Shown here piece by piece: positions 1 through 10,302 of a stretch of DNA of 64,000 nucleotides (its first letter is position 1; each line of letters begins with the position of its first letter). Origin of the DNA: Shimia thalassica (GTDB taxonomy: Bacteria > Pseudomonadota > Alphaproteobacteria > Rhodobacterales > Rhodobacteraceae); the NCBI RefSeq assembly GCF_001458215.1, contig NZ_CYTW01000001.1, forward strand, positions 558,001 through 622,000, written 5' to 3'. Both the position numbers and the translations under genes were made by a program. Under the pieces are notes generated by a model that worked only from the letters and a program-made list of their open reading frames with translations, did no database searches and was not told the origin of the DNA.

Positions 1-87
1 TCAAAATATTCGTGACAGGCCACGTTTGAAAGGGCTGGACCACATCCGCACAAAGCCCAACAATAGAGCAGCGAACAGGGGGCATTT
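1..87. other. Window start, no gene resolved
   Basis: The first 87 bases hold no supported gene. They lie upstream of the first coding region and end with a purine-rich stretch (positions 77-82) that could serve as its ribosome binding site. A gene ending just outside the window cannot be excluded. Confidence 0.5.
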
Positions 88-1266
88 GTGGCTTTATTAC
101 AAATCGACAACCGTCAGGCGCGGCATTTATGGCTGTCTGCACAAGGGATAGACCGCGCGCCGACAGGGCCGCTGGATTTGCCCGAGATCATTCGTCAGTT
201 GGGATTTGTCCAACTGGACACCATTCAGGTCGTGTCCCGCGCACACCATCATATCCTGTGGAGCCGCAATCAAAACTATCGTGAACCGATGCTGGACCGG
301 CTTATGGCACGGGATCGCGCTGTCTTTGAACATTTTACGCACGACGCGTCTGTTCTGCCGATGGAATTCTTGCCCATGTGGCGGCGACAGTTTCAACGCA
401 AGCAGGCGCAGCTTGATCGTGCTGGGTGGTTCAAAGGTCTGCCGGACAAACCCGAGCGGGATGCCATCAAGGCGCGGATTGAACGCGAGGGGCCCCTGTC
501 GACTCATGCGTTTGACACCAAGGTCGAAGGCAAGCGTGAAATGTGGGCGCGTCCGCCCCACAAAAAAGCGCTGGATTACATGTGGTACAGTGGCGAATTG
601 GCGACCTGTCACCGTGTGAATTTCACCAAATACTATGATTTGGCCGAACGGGTTTTCCCTGCTGCGCTTTCTGAAGTTGCTCTCACAGACGAGGCGCAGA
701 TTGACTGGCTGTGCCGCGCCGCACTTGATCGGATAGGCGTCGGAACATCAGGCGAGATACAACAGTTTTGGGATGCCGCCAGCGCGCAAGAAGTAAAGGC
801 GTGGCTTGGGCGGGCGAAAACGGACCTGCAAGAGGTCGAGGTGCAAACCGCAAAGGGCGATTGGGTCACGGCATTTGCCCCTACCAATCTTGAAGATCGC
901 CTTGCCGGGGTGGCGTCTCCGACGTCACGGCTCAGAATTTTGAACCCGTTTGATCCTGTGGTGCGGGATCGCAAGCGTCTGTTCCGTCTGTTCGGGTTTG
1001 ATTATCGCAATGAGATGTTCGTGCCAGCCGCCAAGCGCCTTTGGGGATATTATGTCTTCCCGATTTTAGAGGGAGACCGGTTTGTGGGGCGGATTGAGCT
1101 CAAGGCCGATCGAAAGAAATCACTGCTGACCGTTGTGAATTTCTGGCCCGAGCCCGGTGTGCAATGGTCGGCACGGAGGTTCGGAAAACTAGACGCCGAG
1201 CTTCAGCGCCTTGCGCGGTTTGTCGGCGGGGATACGATCACGTGGAGCAAGGTAATTCCGATCTAA
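88..1266 (+). CDS. YcaQ/AlkZ-type DNA glycosylase, winged helix-turn-helix protein
   Basis: The 392-residue product matches the HTH_42 family, whose studied members (E. coli YcaQ, Streptomyces AlkZ) are DNA glycosylases that unhook interstrand crosslinks and remove bulky alkylated bases. The catalytic Q-hydrophobic-D/Q motif is visible as Gln42-Leu-Asp44, the YcaQ version, followed by a His-rich stretch (around residues 54-56). The length is normal for the family. The start is GTG at 88, preceded by AGGGGG. It stands alone with no operon partner in the window. Family assignment is firm; the crosslink-repair role is taken from homologues. Confidence 0.85.
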   Translation: MALLQIDNRQARHLWLSAQGIDRAPTGPLDLPEIIRQLGFVQLDTIQVVSRAHHHILWSRNQNYREPMLDRLMARDRAVFEHFTHDASVLPMEFLPMWRRQFQRKQAQLDRAGWFKGLPDKPERDAIKARIEREGPLSTHAFDTKVEGKREMWARPPHKKALDYMWYSGELATCHRVNFTKYYDLAERVFPAALSEVALTDEAQIDWLCRAALDRIGVGTSGEIQQFWDAASAQEVKAWLGRAKTDLQEVEVQTAKGDWVTAFAPTNLEDRLAGVASPTSRLRILNPFDPVVRDRKRLFRLFGFDYRNEMFVPAAKRLWGYYVFPILEGDRFVGRIELKADRKKSLLTVVNFWPEPGVQWSARRFGKLDAELQRLARFVGGDTITWSKVIPI

Positions 1267-1437
1267 GCCGAGCCAAATGACGCGTTATGTCAGAATGGCA
1301 GGAATGACCGGTTTGAGCCCAATTTGACGAATGCTGCGCTAGACGTGAAAGTCTGCTTTGACCACAGTGAGTAAAAGTTTCATGTCTAACTCTTGATACA
1401 GGTGTCCTAGTCTTCTGAAAATGACAAAGGAGTGCAT

Positions 1438-1638
1438 ATGACAAAACTGAAAACCTCACTTGCGATAATTGTTGTGTGCACCTTCACTTGGCTCTGTTTT
1501 TTTGGAAACCTGTTACAACAGACGCCTTCAACATTGACTGTAGTAGTTTTCGTCATTTGCGCTGGGTCTTTTGGAACGCTGGTTTTTCTGAGAGCTTTCT
1601 CATTTATGATTTGGCTGAAAGAGCGGCTCTTCGGTTAA
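1438..1638 (+). CDS. Small membrane protein of unknown function
   Basis: A 66-codon frame starts at ATG 1438 with a strong Shine-Dalgarno (AAAGGAG, 1426-1432) five bases upstream, so translation is plausible. The product has two hydrophobic segments (about residues 6-25 and 33-54) and a positively charged C-terminal tail, suggesting a two-pass inner-membrane protein. No family is recognised. The gene and the surrounding 1270-1800 stretch look more A+T-rich than the flanking genes, which could mean recent acquisition or weak constraint. It could also be a fortuitous frame, although the ribosome binding site argues against that. Confidence 0.5.
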   Translation: MTKLKTSLAIIVVCTFTWLCFFGNLLQQTPSTLTVVVFVICAGSFGTLVFLRAFSFMIWLKERLFG

Positions 1639-1806
1639 GTTCCAGCCGTGTGAGACATGGCTTCACTTGCGTTCGATTACAGTTCTGATTGGAGTAGTTC
1701 CACCCTCCCAAAAAGGACGGCTTTGGGAACGCTTTCCAGAAAGCCGACGTTGGTCAATTTTCAATAGATGGCAGCTAAGTCCCGCAAAGTTGGCATAAAG
1801 AAATGA

Positions 1807-1834
1807 AAAAGGGCGCCCCGAAGGACGCCCTTTC
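1807..1834 (-). terminator. Terminator of the pyrophosphatase gene
   Basis: On the minus strand an inverted repeat with arms AAAGGGCG and CGCCCTTT and a UCCUUCGGGG-type loop is followed by a T-rich run, about 20 bases after the ppaC stop codon. This is a standard intrinsic terminator. Confidence 0.85.
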
Positions 1835-1853
1835 GTAATCTTGTAAAGTCAGA

Positions 1854-2774
1854 TCAGACCTTGAGGTTCGGGATGATCTGCTTTTTGCGCGACATGATGC
1901 CGGGCAGGACAACGTTGTTGCCTTCGACGGTTGCGCCAAAGCTTTTCTCTGCAACGCCTTTGACCACATCGTTCGGTACCAGCAGGGTTGCTTCTTCTTT
2001 CAGGATGTCGACAACAAACAACAGAACCTCGTCAACGCCGTCTTCGGCTGCGACGGTTTTGAAGGTCTCCATCAGGCTCTCTTTGCGGTCCAGCGGGATT
2101 TCCGGAGCAGTTGTTTCCAGAACCGAAACGCGGAACTTGGTGCCGTCGACTTCGTATTCTTTCGAGTCCATGCGGATCAGTTCAGCATCCGAGAATGCCG
2201 AAACGTCAGATTTCGCAGCGAACATTTCCGCAGCGTATTCTGTGACGTTGATGCCCAGATCAGCGGCCAGTGCGGCAACGACTTCGCGGTCACGGTCTGT
2301 GGTTGTAGGCGAACGGAATTCCAGAGTGTCCGACAGGATGCAGGTCAGAGCCGCGCCTTTGATGTTCTCGGGCATCTTGGCTGCGTCGTCGCCCATCAGA
2401 TCGTACATGATGGTCGCAGTACAGGCCAGCGGACGGATTGTGATGTCGATTGGGCCTTTGGTTTCCAGACCGCCAACCAGTTTGTGGTGGTCGATGATGG
2501 CCTGAACGTCTGCACCGTTGATGTTTGCGGGCAATTCGGCAGGGTTGTTGGTGTCGACAACAACACAAGCCTGATCGTCAGCTACATCTTCGATGATGTC
2601 CAGCATGTCAAAGCCCCAGCGGTTCAGCATGAACGCAGCTTCTGTGTTGGGCTGACCCAGCAGAACGGGCTTGGCGTCAACGCCTTTGACTTCGTTCAGA
2701 TACCAAGCCCAGATCAGGGGCGATCCGGTGGAATCTGTATCAGGAGATTTGTGGCCGAAAACGAGGGTTGTCAT
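1854..2774 (-). CDS. ppaC: Manganese-dependent inorganic pyrophosphatase (family II)
   Basis: The 306-residue enzyme hydrolyses pyrophosphate to phosphate and pulls biosynthetic reactions forward in the cytoplasm. It is a DHH-superfamily protein: the N-terminal metal site GHxxPDTDS is at residues 7-15, the DHH motif at Asp95-His96-His97, and the C-terminal SRKKQ substrate-binding motif at about 295-299. All metal ligands appear intact and the length fits the CBS-less family II form. It is a single-gene unit with its own downstream terminator. The ATG at 2774 starts directly with the conserved motif, leaving little room for another start. Confidence 0.95.
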   Translation of the reverse strand: MTTLVFGHKSPDTDSTGSPLIWAWYLNEVKGVDAKPVLLGQPNTEAAFMLNRWGFDMLDIIEDVADDQACVVVDTNNPAELPANINGADVQAIIDHHKLVGGLETKGPIDITIRPLACTATIMYDLMGDDAAKMPENIKGAALTCILSDTLEFRSPTTTDRDREVVAALAADLGINVTEYAAEMFAAKSDVSAFSDAELIRMDSKEYEVDGTKFRVSVLETTAPEIPLDRKESLMETFKTVAAEDGVDEVLLFVVDILKEEATLLVPNDVVKGVAEKSFGATVEGNNVVLPGIMSRKKQIIPNLKV

Positions 2775-2906
2775 AATCAGGTGTCCTTCATGGAATGCGG
2801 TATTTTGCGCGCCTTATAGGGGCTGGGCACGTCGTTGTCACGTCCCGTCAACGCGGCTGCGACACGAGGTCTAAGAGTGATGCTGCAATGCAGCAATCTG
2901 GTTTTG

Positions 2907-3920
2907 TTATTCGCCGTCATGCACCAGAGGGGCAACGGCAAATCCCTGCTTTTGAAGCAAAGACAAGAGGCCGTCTTCCCCCGGCAGATGCAGCGCCCCC
3001 ACGGCCACCAAGGCCGGAGATTGCGCGAGTGAGTCGGCAAGCGTGCGAGACCAAAGCAGATTGCGGTCTGTCAAAAGCGCCTGCTCGAACTCTTCGAGTA
3101 TTCCCGTCACACGGTCGTATTGCTCTGGTCCCGCTTTTTCAAAGGCCTGTGCACGGGTGAATTCCCACGCCAGCGCGACCTCTTCATCAAAGTAAAAGTT
3201 CACCAGATCCGATGTCGTGTCGTGGCCCGCGAGACCAAAGGCAACCGCATCACGTAAATCGGACACCTGCTTTTCAAGAGGGTCGCCCGCCAAAATCTGC
3301 AAAAGGCCCTCGGTGTTGTCGAGTGAGCTGGTTGCAAGCCCTTTATCCTTGGCGATGCGTTCTATCTGTCGGTCCAAACCGATTTTTCCGGCCCGCTGTT
3401 CTTCAAGGACACATGGGGGCACGGCCAGCGCCAGACCCAGAAACCAGGGCTGGTATTTTGCTGCCATAAACCCCGGAAGCCCGGCCTCTTCGATGCGCGG
3501 CAAAAGCGTATTCCAGGTGTCTTCTCCCAATCGATCAATCAGACTCGGCCCCTCGGTGATCATGAACAGGGCACTGTTGGATGTCAGGGTTGTGAGAAAG
3601 GCGGCTTCATCTTCGCTTGTCATCTCGAGAACAAGAGCGTCGACCTTGTCATACAAAGGCTGCACACGAGCGAGCGTTTCGGCATGCCGCGGGTTGCTCA
3701 GGTGCAACGTGCCAACGATGTAAGAGGTCACATCGTTTTTGGATACTTGCCAAATCAGCCCCTTTGCAAAGGGTTGCTGATGCGCCGCGGTGCGCATCTC
3801 GGTCTGTTTCTTTTCAGGAAGTTTGGAAAAGACAGATGTATCTGGACATTCTGCAAGGGCAGGGGATGCGATGAAAAAGGCCAGAAGGGCAGAAAAAATG
3901 CGTTTCACGGTCAGCCTCAA
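2907..3920 (-). CDS. TraB/GumN family secreted protein
   Basis: The 337-residue product begins with a clear signal peptide (residues 1-23, cleavage after ALA) and carries the two TraB/GumN signatures: GTLH at 70-73 near the N terminus and a second G-x-x-H-L-x-G motif close to the C terminus. The family is Tiki/TraB-related, and eukaryotic Tiki members are metalloproteases; the bacterial function is unsettled. It is expected in the periplasm or bound to the membrane. It lies alone between ppaC and the divergent DUF2161 gene. Family assignment is confident, activity unknown. Confidence 0.85.
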   Translation of the reverse strand: MRLTVKRIFSALLAFFIASPALAECPDTSVFSKLPEKKQTEMRTAAHQQPFAKGLIWQVSKNDVTSYIVGTLHLSNPRHAETLARVQPLYDKVDALVLEMTSEDEAAFLTTLTSNSALFMITEGPSLIDRLGEDTWNTLLPRIEEAGLPGFMAAKYQPWFLGLALAVPPCVLEEQRAGKIGLDRQIERIAKDKGLATSSLDNTEGLLQILAGDPLEKQVSDLRDAVAFGLAGHDTTSDLVNFYFDEEVALAWEFTRAQAFEKAGPEQYDRVTGILEEFEQALLTDRNLLWSRTLADSLAQSPALVAVGALHLPGEDGLLSLLQKQGFAVAPLVHDGE

Positions 3921-4028
3921 AGGAAATGATGTGATTTCTAGATAGAGGCGTGACCATAAATCACAAGTCCGACAAAACCGCTCATCTCTGTATTTGGCAG
4001 GGACACGTTTTGGCGCTACTCCTTAGGT

Positions 4029-4697
4029 ATGGCGAAGATCAGCGAAACAGAACTCTACTCTCCTGTAAAAGCGTGGCTTGAAACGCAGGGTTTTGACGTA
4101 AAAGCCGAAGTCGGCGCAGTCGATGTCATGGCGCGCCGCAAAGACGAAGACCCTCTCATTGTCGAGTTGAAAACCGGCTTTTCACTGACGTTGCTGCAAC
4201 AAGCGGTTGCCCGTCAAAGTGTCAGCGATTGGGTCTATGTCGCAGTGCCGCGCTGGTCCGGCAAACCGGGGTGGCGCAGCTTTAAGGCGAATGTTGGGCT
4301 GTGCAAGCGGCTCGGCATTGGTGTTTTGTCTGTACGGCTGAAAGACGGTCATGTTCAGGCCCATTGTGACCCTGTTGAATACCGCCCGCGCAAATCGAAA
4401 CCCCGAAAAGGGGCTCTGCTCAAGGAATTCGACAGGCGCCAAGGTGATCCCAATGTCGGCGGCACACGCGGTGCAATCACAACCGGATACCGCCAAGAGA
4501 TGGAGCGTTGTGCGCATTATCTGGCACAGCATGGCGCCTCTCGCGGGCGAGATGTCGTCAAAGGGGCCGAAGTGCCGCAAGCCACACGCATGATGCGGGA
4601 CAACTATTATGGATGGTTCAAAAACGTCGAAAGAGGCGTTTACGTTTTGTCGCCCGCAGGTGTTGATGCCCTGCGCAATCTTGCGCCGGAGGCATAA
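4029..4697 (+). CDS. DUF2161 protein, putative PD-(D/E)XK phosphodiesterase
   Basis: The 222-residue product matches the DUF2161 family common in alphaproteobacteria. A PD-(D/E)XK nuclease-type core can be read: Asp32 in GAVDV and Glu46-x-Lys48 in VELKTG, spaced as expected for metal-dependent phosphodiesterases. The C-terminal third is basic and ends in a predicted winged-helix-like stretch. It is three bases upstream of the K+ channel gene and probably cotranscribed with it. No substrate is known. A restriction- or defence-type role cannot be argued from context, because the neighbours are housekeeping-like. Confidence 0.8.
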   Translation: MAKISETELYSPVKAWLETQGFDVKAEVGAVDVMARRKDEDPLIVELKTGFSLTLLQQAVARQSVSDWVYVAVPRWSGKPGWRSFKANVGLCKRLGIGVLSVRLKDGHVQAHCDPVEYRPRKSKPRKGALLKEFDRRQGDPNVGGTRGAITTGYRQEMERCAHYLAQHGASRGRDVVKGAEVPQATRMMRDNYYGWFKNVERGVYVLSPAGVDALRNLAPEA

Positions 4698-4700
4698 GGG

Positions 4701-5474
4701 ATGTCCGAACTAAAGACCAAAGTGAACGCGCTTTATACCGGCCAATCCCGTTTGGCGGTGCTGTTCAGGTATGGTCTCATCCTGTTTGATCTCATGAGCA
4801 TCAGCTATTTCATTCTGGTGACGCCTTTGCCGCATACATCAACAATTGATGCGGTGAACCTTTTGATCGGAGTGGTTATTCTTGTTGATTTTTTGGCCCG
4901 CTTCTGGATCTCCCAAGACCGTCTGCAACACGCATCTCGGATTTATGTGATTGCCGACGTGCTGGTTCTGCTTTCACTTGCGCTGAACCGGTTCTCGCCG
5001 TTTGATCTCGCGTTTTTGCGGATTTTACGGGGTTTGAGGTTGGGCCATTCGCAATTTCTGCTTCAGGATCTCAGGCGGGCAAGCCGGTTCTTTCGCCGTC
5101 GTGAAGATGCCATTGTGGCTGCCGTCAACATGTTCGTGTTCGTGTTTACCACAGCATCGATGATCTACACGTTTTTTGGAAAGGTCGGGACCGGATACAG
5201 CGGTTATGTTGATGCCGTCTATTTCACGATATCAACCCTCACCACTACAGGATACGGAGACATTACGCCGGTCTCAGTCATGGGCAAGATTGTCTCGATG
5301 GGGATCATGGTTGTTGGTGTTTCTTTGTTCCTGAATTTGGCGCGTTCGATTGTGATGCCTCCAAAGGTGCGTCACACCTGTTCAAGCTGCGGTTTGAAGC
5401 GTCATGACGAAGATGCCGTTCACTGCAAACATTGCGGCGAGATTATTCACATTGAAACGATGGGCGCGAGCTAA
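4701..5474 (+). CDS. Voltage-gated-like potassium channel with C-terminal zinc ribbon
   Basis: The 257-residue protein has hydrophobic segments at about 18-41, 48-71, 80-96 and 136-158, an S4-like stretch with arginines at 107-113, a pore helix with selectivity filter TTGYGD (182-187), and a final membrane helix at about 194-213. It therefore resembles a six-segment K+ channel subunit that would tetramerise in the inner membrane. The cytoplasmic tail carries two CxxC pairs (Cys227/230, Cys242/245), a zinc-ribbon that may sense metal or redox state. The gene follows DUF2161 by three bases. The channel identity is secure; gating is inferred. Confidence 0.88.
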   Translation: MSELKTKVNALYTGQSRLAVLFRYGLILFDLMSISYFILVTPLPHTSTIDAVNLLIGVVILVDFLARFWISQDRLQHASRIYVIADVLVLLSLALNRFSPFDLAFLRILRGLRLGHSQFLLQDLRRASRFFRRREDAIVAAVNMFVFVFTTASMIYTFFGKVGTGYSGYVDAVYFTISTLTTTGYGDITPVSVMGKIVSMGIMVVGVSLFLNLARSIVMPPKVRHTCSSCGLKRHDEDAVHCKHCGEIIHIETMGAS

Positions 5475-5536
5475 GACCCGTTGACAGTCACATCGTCTGT
5501 TGAAAAGTAGCGGGCGGAAATCGAGTTAAAGCAAAA

Positions 5537-6187
5537 ATGTATTCCCCTAAACACAAAGCCCTTTTTGTCCATATCCCGAAAACAGGCGGGCAAAGCGTCG
5601 AAACCGTTTTCTTGCAAGATTTGAACCTGACCTGGCAGGAACGGGATGCCCTTTTGTTGCGCCCCTCAAAACGTCGGGACGGCCCCGAGCGTTTGGCCCA
5701 TCTTTACGCCGATGAGTATGTGCGTCTGGGATACCTGACCCAGTCAGAATTTGATGCCGCCTATCGGTTTTCCATCGTGCGCCACCCCTTTAGCCGCATG
5801 GTCTCTGAATACAGATATCGTGCCGACTCCGCCGAGCGGCGCAAGAAACAAGGCAAACGGGCGCATTTGCCGGATTTCGACCGCTTCATTCGGCGCGAAT
5901 TCGAAGACGACCATAGCGATATGGCGCGGCACCTCGCGCCACAAGTGTCGTATCTACTGGATGAGAACGGTCATCTGTTGGTGGAAAACGTGATGCGCCT
6001 TGAAACGCTGAACACCGAGATCGAGCCGGTTTTGCGCCGGATCTTTGGACGGACCGTTGATTTGCCACATCGCAACGCCTCTGTTGGATATAGCGACATC
6101 TCGGTTGAGCGGTTGAGTCTCGATCAAAAAGCCTTTCTTTTCCAGAAATATCAGGATGATTTCGAAGCCTTCGGTTACGAACGCTAA
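5537..6187 (+). CDS. Sulfotransferase family 2 protein
   Basis: The 216-residue product shows the PAPS-binding 5'-phosphosulfate loop IPKTGGQS (residues 13-20) and the 3'-phosphate motif with Arg-His-Pro-Phe-Ser near residue 80, typical of sulfotransferase family 2 (PF03567). Such enzymes move sulfate from PAPS to a carbohydrate or small-molecule acceptor. The acceptor cannot be inferred. PAPS supply depends on the ATP sulfurylase/APS kinase encoded at about 16-17.8 kb, but the two genes are not linked. The start is ATG 5537. Confidence 0.85.
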   Translation: MYSPKHKALFVHIPKTGGQSVETVFLQDLNLTWQERDALLLRPSKRRDGPERLAHLYADEYVRLGYLTQSEFDAAYRFSIVRHPFSRMVSEYRYRADSAERRKKQGKRAHLPDFDRFIRREFEDDHSDMARHLAPQVSYLLDENGHLLVENVMRLETLNTEIEPVLRRIFGRTVDLPHRNASVGYSDISVERLSLDQKAFLFQKYQDDFEAFGYER

Positions 6188-6218
6188 ATCACTGCTCAAA
6201 AAAACTGCATCGTTCGTG

Positions 6219-6247
6219 TTGACTCGGGTTTTCTCACCCCCTACCTA
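6219..6247 (+). promoter_or_regulatory. groESL housekeeping-type promoter
   Basis: A -35 element TTGACT (6219-6224) and a -10 element TACCTA (6242-6247) are separated by 17 bases and sit just upstream of the CIRCE operator, the expected arrangement for HrcA-controlled groE. Confidence 0.7.
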
Positions 6248-6254
6248 TTCGCTG

Positions 6255-6281
6255 TTAGCACTCGCCGGTAGGGAGTGATAG
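6255..6281 (+). promoter_or_regulatory. CIRCE operator (HrcA binding site)
   Basis: TTAGCACTC (6255-6263) and GAGTGATAG (6273-6281) are separated by nine bases. This matches the CIRCE consensus TTAGCACTC-N9-GAGTGCTAA, the left arm perfectly and the right arm with two changes. It places groESL under HrcA repression with release on heat shock. hrcA itself is not in the window. Confidence 0.92.
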
Positions 6282-6332
6282 CGGCTCCGCTGAGGGGTCA
6301 GGGAGACAATTTTAGTTAGGGAAACCTAGACA

Positions 6333-6620
6333 ATGGCACTTACACCGCTGCACGATCGCGTCCTCGTACGCCGCACCGAAAGCGAAGAAAAAACCGCTGG
6401 TGGACTGATCATCCCCGATAGCGCAAAAGAAAAGCCCGCCGAGGGTGAAGTTGTTTCCGTAGGCGCTGGCCTGCGTGACGACAAAGGCGCCCGCGTAGAG
6501 CTGGACGTCAAAGCGGGCGACCGCGTTCTGTTCGGCAAATGGTCGGGCACCGAAGTTTCCGTCGACGGCGAAGAGCTGTTGATGATGAAAGAATCCGACA
6601 TCATGGGCATCATTGCCTAA
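6333..6620 (+). CDS. groES: Co-chaperonin GroES
   Basis: The 95-residue protein is the standard Cpn10 that caps the GroEL folding chamber. It opens with the conserved LHDRVLVRR stretch and carries the mobile loop around residues 17-34. It is the first gene of the CIRCE-controlled operon, 42 bases ahead of groEL. The start is ATG 6333. Length and sequence are typical. Confidence 0.98.
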   Translation: MALTPLHDRVLVRRTESEEKTAGGLIIPDSAKEKPAEGEVVSVGAGLRDDKGARVELDVKAGDRVLFGKWSGTEVSVDGEELLMMKESDIMGIIA

Positions 6621-6641
6621 TTCGTCGCCTTCTCAATTTAA

Positions 6642-8312
<1,671 letters not shown>

Positions 8313-8340
8313 TCACGCCGTTTCCGCTTGGAAACAGAAA

Positions 8341-8366
8341 GGGTCGCCTTCGGGCGGCCCTTTTTC
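8341..8366 (+). terminator. groESL terminator
   Basis: GGGTCGCC (8341-8348), loop TTCG and GGCGGCCC (8353-8360) form an 8-bp stem followed by TTTTTCTTT, about 30 bases after the groEL stop. Confidence 0.9.
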
Positions 8367-8452
8367 TTTGAAGGTAAACGCTCAAATCCATGTGATGAAA
8401 AGGTGACCACTTAGGGGCTGCAAAAGGCAGAGGTCCCGCTATAAGCGTCGGC

Positions 8453-9286
8453 ATGCGTTTGTTTCTCCTCACCACTCTGACCATGATCGCTTTTGCGTCG
8501 AACTCGGTATTGAACCGGTTGGCCTTGGCCAGTGGTGATATGCAGGCAGATACCTTTGGCACGATCCGGCTGGTTTCGGGCGCCGCCATCTTGAGCATTC
8601 TGGTTCTCTGGCAGAAACGCGGTTTCGCGATTGGCGGATGGGCCCGGCTTGCTGCGGTTTTGGCCTTGCTTGCTTATATTTTCGGGTTTTCCGCGGCCTA
8701 TGCGGAACTTGCTCCGGGGTTCGGGGCGTTGATCCTGTTCTCGGTCGTACAGGTTACGATGTTTGCAGGCGCGGTATTGTCACAAGACGACGTGCCCCGG
8801 CAACGATGGCTTGGCGCGGGGCTTGCCCTGGCGGGGCTGGCCTGGCTTTTGTGGCCTTCCGGGAATCTGACGTTTTCCTGGCCCCATATTGCGGCGATGG
8901 CGTTTGCTGGCGCGGGGTGGGGTGTCTATTCCCTTTTGGGGCGCGGCGCGAAAGACCCTTTGCAGGCAACGGCCATGAATTTTCTTTTGGCGGCCCCTGT
9001 GGCGGCGGTGGTTCTGCTGGCTGGCGGTGGCATAGGTGCATTACCTGTGATGTCCGTGGCATGGGCCGTTCTGTCTGGTGCGGTCATGTCTGGATTGGGA
9101 TATGCCCTTTGGTATCACATCTTGCCCATGCTTGGGGCCACACGCGCCGCCGTGGCGCAATTAACCGTGCCTGTGATCGCGCTGGCCGGTGGGTGGGCCT
9201 TTCTTGGCGAGGCGTTGTCTCTTCGGTTTGCCATGGCGTCTGTCCTGATCATGGCAGGTGTGCTGGTGTCCCTGCGTCAGAGATAA
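8453..9286 (+). CDS. EamA-type DMT superfamily transporter
   Basis: The 277-residue protein is hydrophobic throughout with about ten predicted membrane helices arranged as two EamA repeats, as in drug/metabolite exporters. Many family members export amino acids, nucleosides or similar small molecules; the substrate here is unknown. The start is ATG 8453, directly followed by the first membrane segment. It is separated from groEL by a terminator and followed 36 bases later by the GNAT gene on the same strand. Confidence 0.85.
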   Translation: MRLFLLTTLTMIAFASNSVLNRLALASGDMQADTFGTIRLVSGAAILSILVLWQKRGFAIGGWARLAAVLALLAYIFGFSAAYAELAPGFGALILFSVVQVTMFAGAVLSQDDVPRQRWLGAGLALAGLAWLLWPSGNLTFSWPHIAAMAFAGAGWGVYSLLGRGAKDPLQATAMNFLLAAPVAAVVLLAGGGIGALPVMSVAWAVLSGAVMSGLGYALWYHILPMLGATRAAVAQLTVPVIALAGGWAFLGEALSLRFAMASVLIMAGVLVSLRQR

Positions 9287-9322
9287 CTTGCAGCTGAGGC
9301 ATTCAATCCCTATCCCCGTGTT

Positions 9323-9790
9323 ATGATTATTCGAGCATATGATCCCGCTGAAGCCGCTGTAGTGCGCAATGTGTTGACCCGCGCCTTTGGGCAGGAAGAC
9401 GAGGCCGATCTTGTCGAAGCGCTTCGGGAAAACGGCGATATTGCATTAGAGTTGGTGGCCGAACACAAGAAGAAGGTGGTTGGCCATGTGGCCTTGTCGC
9501 GGATGGCGGCCCCCGAGGGGTGGCTTGCTCTTGCGCCTGTCTCGACCGATCCCAAAATGCAGAAAAAGGGCGTCGCAGGAGCCCTTTGCCAAATGGCCAT
9601 ACAATACGCCAACGCTCCGGTCGTCGTATTGGGAGACCCTGTGTTCTATGGACGTTTGGGGTTTGATTTTGCACGGACGGCGCGGCTCAAGTCACCTTTT
9701 CCGATCAAGGCGACGGGCCTGTTTGCCCCTGAGCTGGCCGAGGAGAAACCCGCACTTGAATTGGTCTATGCGTCGCCCTTCTTGGGCTAA
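9323..9790 (+). CDS. GNAT family N-acetyltransferase (YhbS-like)
   Basis: The 155-residue product has the GNAT layout: an N-terminal strand, a central strand with LAPVSTDPKMQKKGVAGAL (acetyl-CoA pyrophosphate-binding loop, here with the variant QKKGVA instead of Q/RxxGxG/A), and the YGRLGF motif seen in YhbS-type members. The acceptor is unknown. The 3' end overlaps the convergent NUDIX gene by four bases. Family assignment is firm. Confidence 0.83.
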   Translation: MIIRAYDPAEAAVVRNVLTRAFGQEDEADLVEALRENGDIALELVAEHKKKVVGHVALSRMAAPEGWLALAPVSTDPKMQKKGVAGALCQMAIQYANAPVVVLGDPVFYGRLGFDFARTARLKSPFPIKATGLFAPELAEEKPALELVYASPFLG

Positions 9791-10236
9791 CGCGGTTTCA
9801 CCAGCAACTCTAACGGATCGTAATTTATTCCGGTGGTGCCCCATGCGACGTTGGGAAGGCTGTCCGGCTTGAACCGCAAGGTGTCCATCTCGGACCGGCT
9901 GAAATAACGGCGGCGGGTGACAATTGCTTCGGGGTCTTGCCACGTGTCGTCCAGTTCGCCGCTTGTCACGGTGCACCGAAAATAGATGTCCACCTGATGA
10001 AAGCGATCTTCAGGGTTGTGAAACTCGTTAATGAGGCAGGGCGCGCCAACCGAAATCGTCAGCCCCGTTTCTTCATACACTTCACGGATCAGATTATCGG
10101 GCAGGGATGCCCCTTTTTCGACCCCGCCACCGGGGGCGCACCACAAATCGTCTGTCGCATCCGGAAAGGCATTTACCAGAAGCAGTTTGTCGTCTTTCAT
10201 CAGGATGGCACGCACGGCGAGACGCGGAAGAGACAT
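9787..10236 (-). CDS. NUDIX hydrolase
   Basis: The 149-residue protein contains a Nudix box with the catalytic block REVYEETGL (residues about 61-69). The Glu that normally follows the first Gly by six residues is replaced by Ala (GGVEKGA); the metal-binding glutamates of REVxEE are intact. Members cleave nucleoside diphosphates linked to another group. The ATG at 10236 was chosen because the domain starts immediately after it, and an upstream extension would run into the divergent lipase gene. It converges with the GNAT gene. Confidence 0.85.
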   Translation of the reverse strand: MSLPRLAVRAILMKDDKLLLVNAFPDATDDLWCAPGGGVEKGASLPDNLIREVYEETGLTISVGAPCLINEFHNPEDRFHQVDIYFRCTVTSGELDDTWQDPEAIVTRRRYFSRSEMDTLRFKPDSLPNVAWGTTGINYDPLELLVKPR

Positions 10237-10302
10237 TAAGACACGCTTTCCTTTTATGTCGTGCCCCTTTTGTAATGCGGCTTGAACCGCTATCTCAAGA
10301 GA

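Noticed and set aside
4029..6187. A defence island made of DUF2161, the K+ channel and the sulfotransferase
   Set aside because: Neighbours are housekeeping genes, there is no mobile element, and DUF2161 is common in alphaproteobacteria. The DUF2161-channel pairing is kept only as a weak finding.
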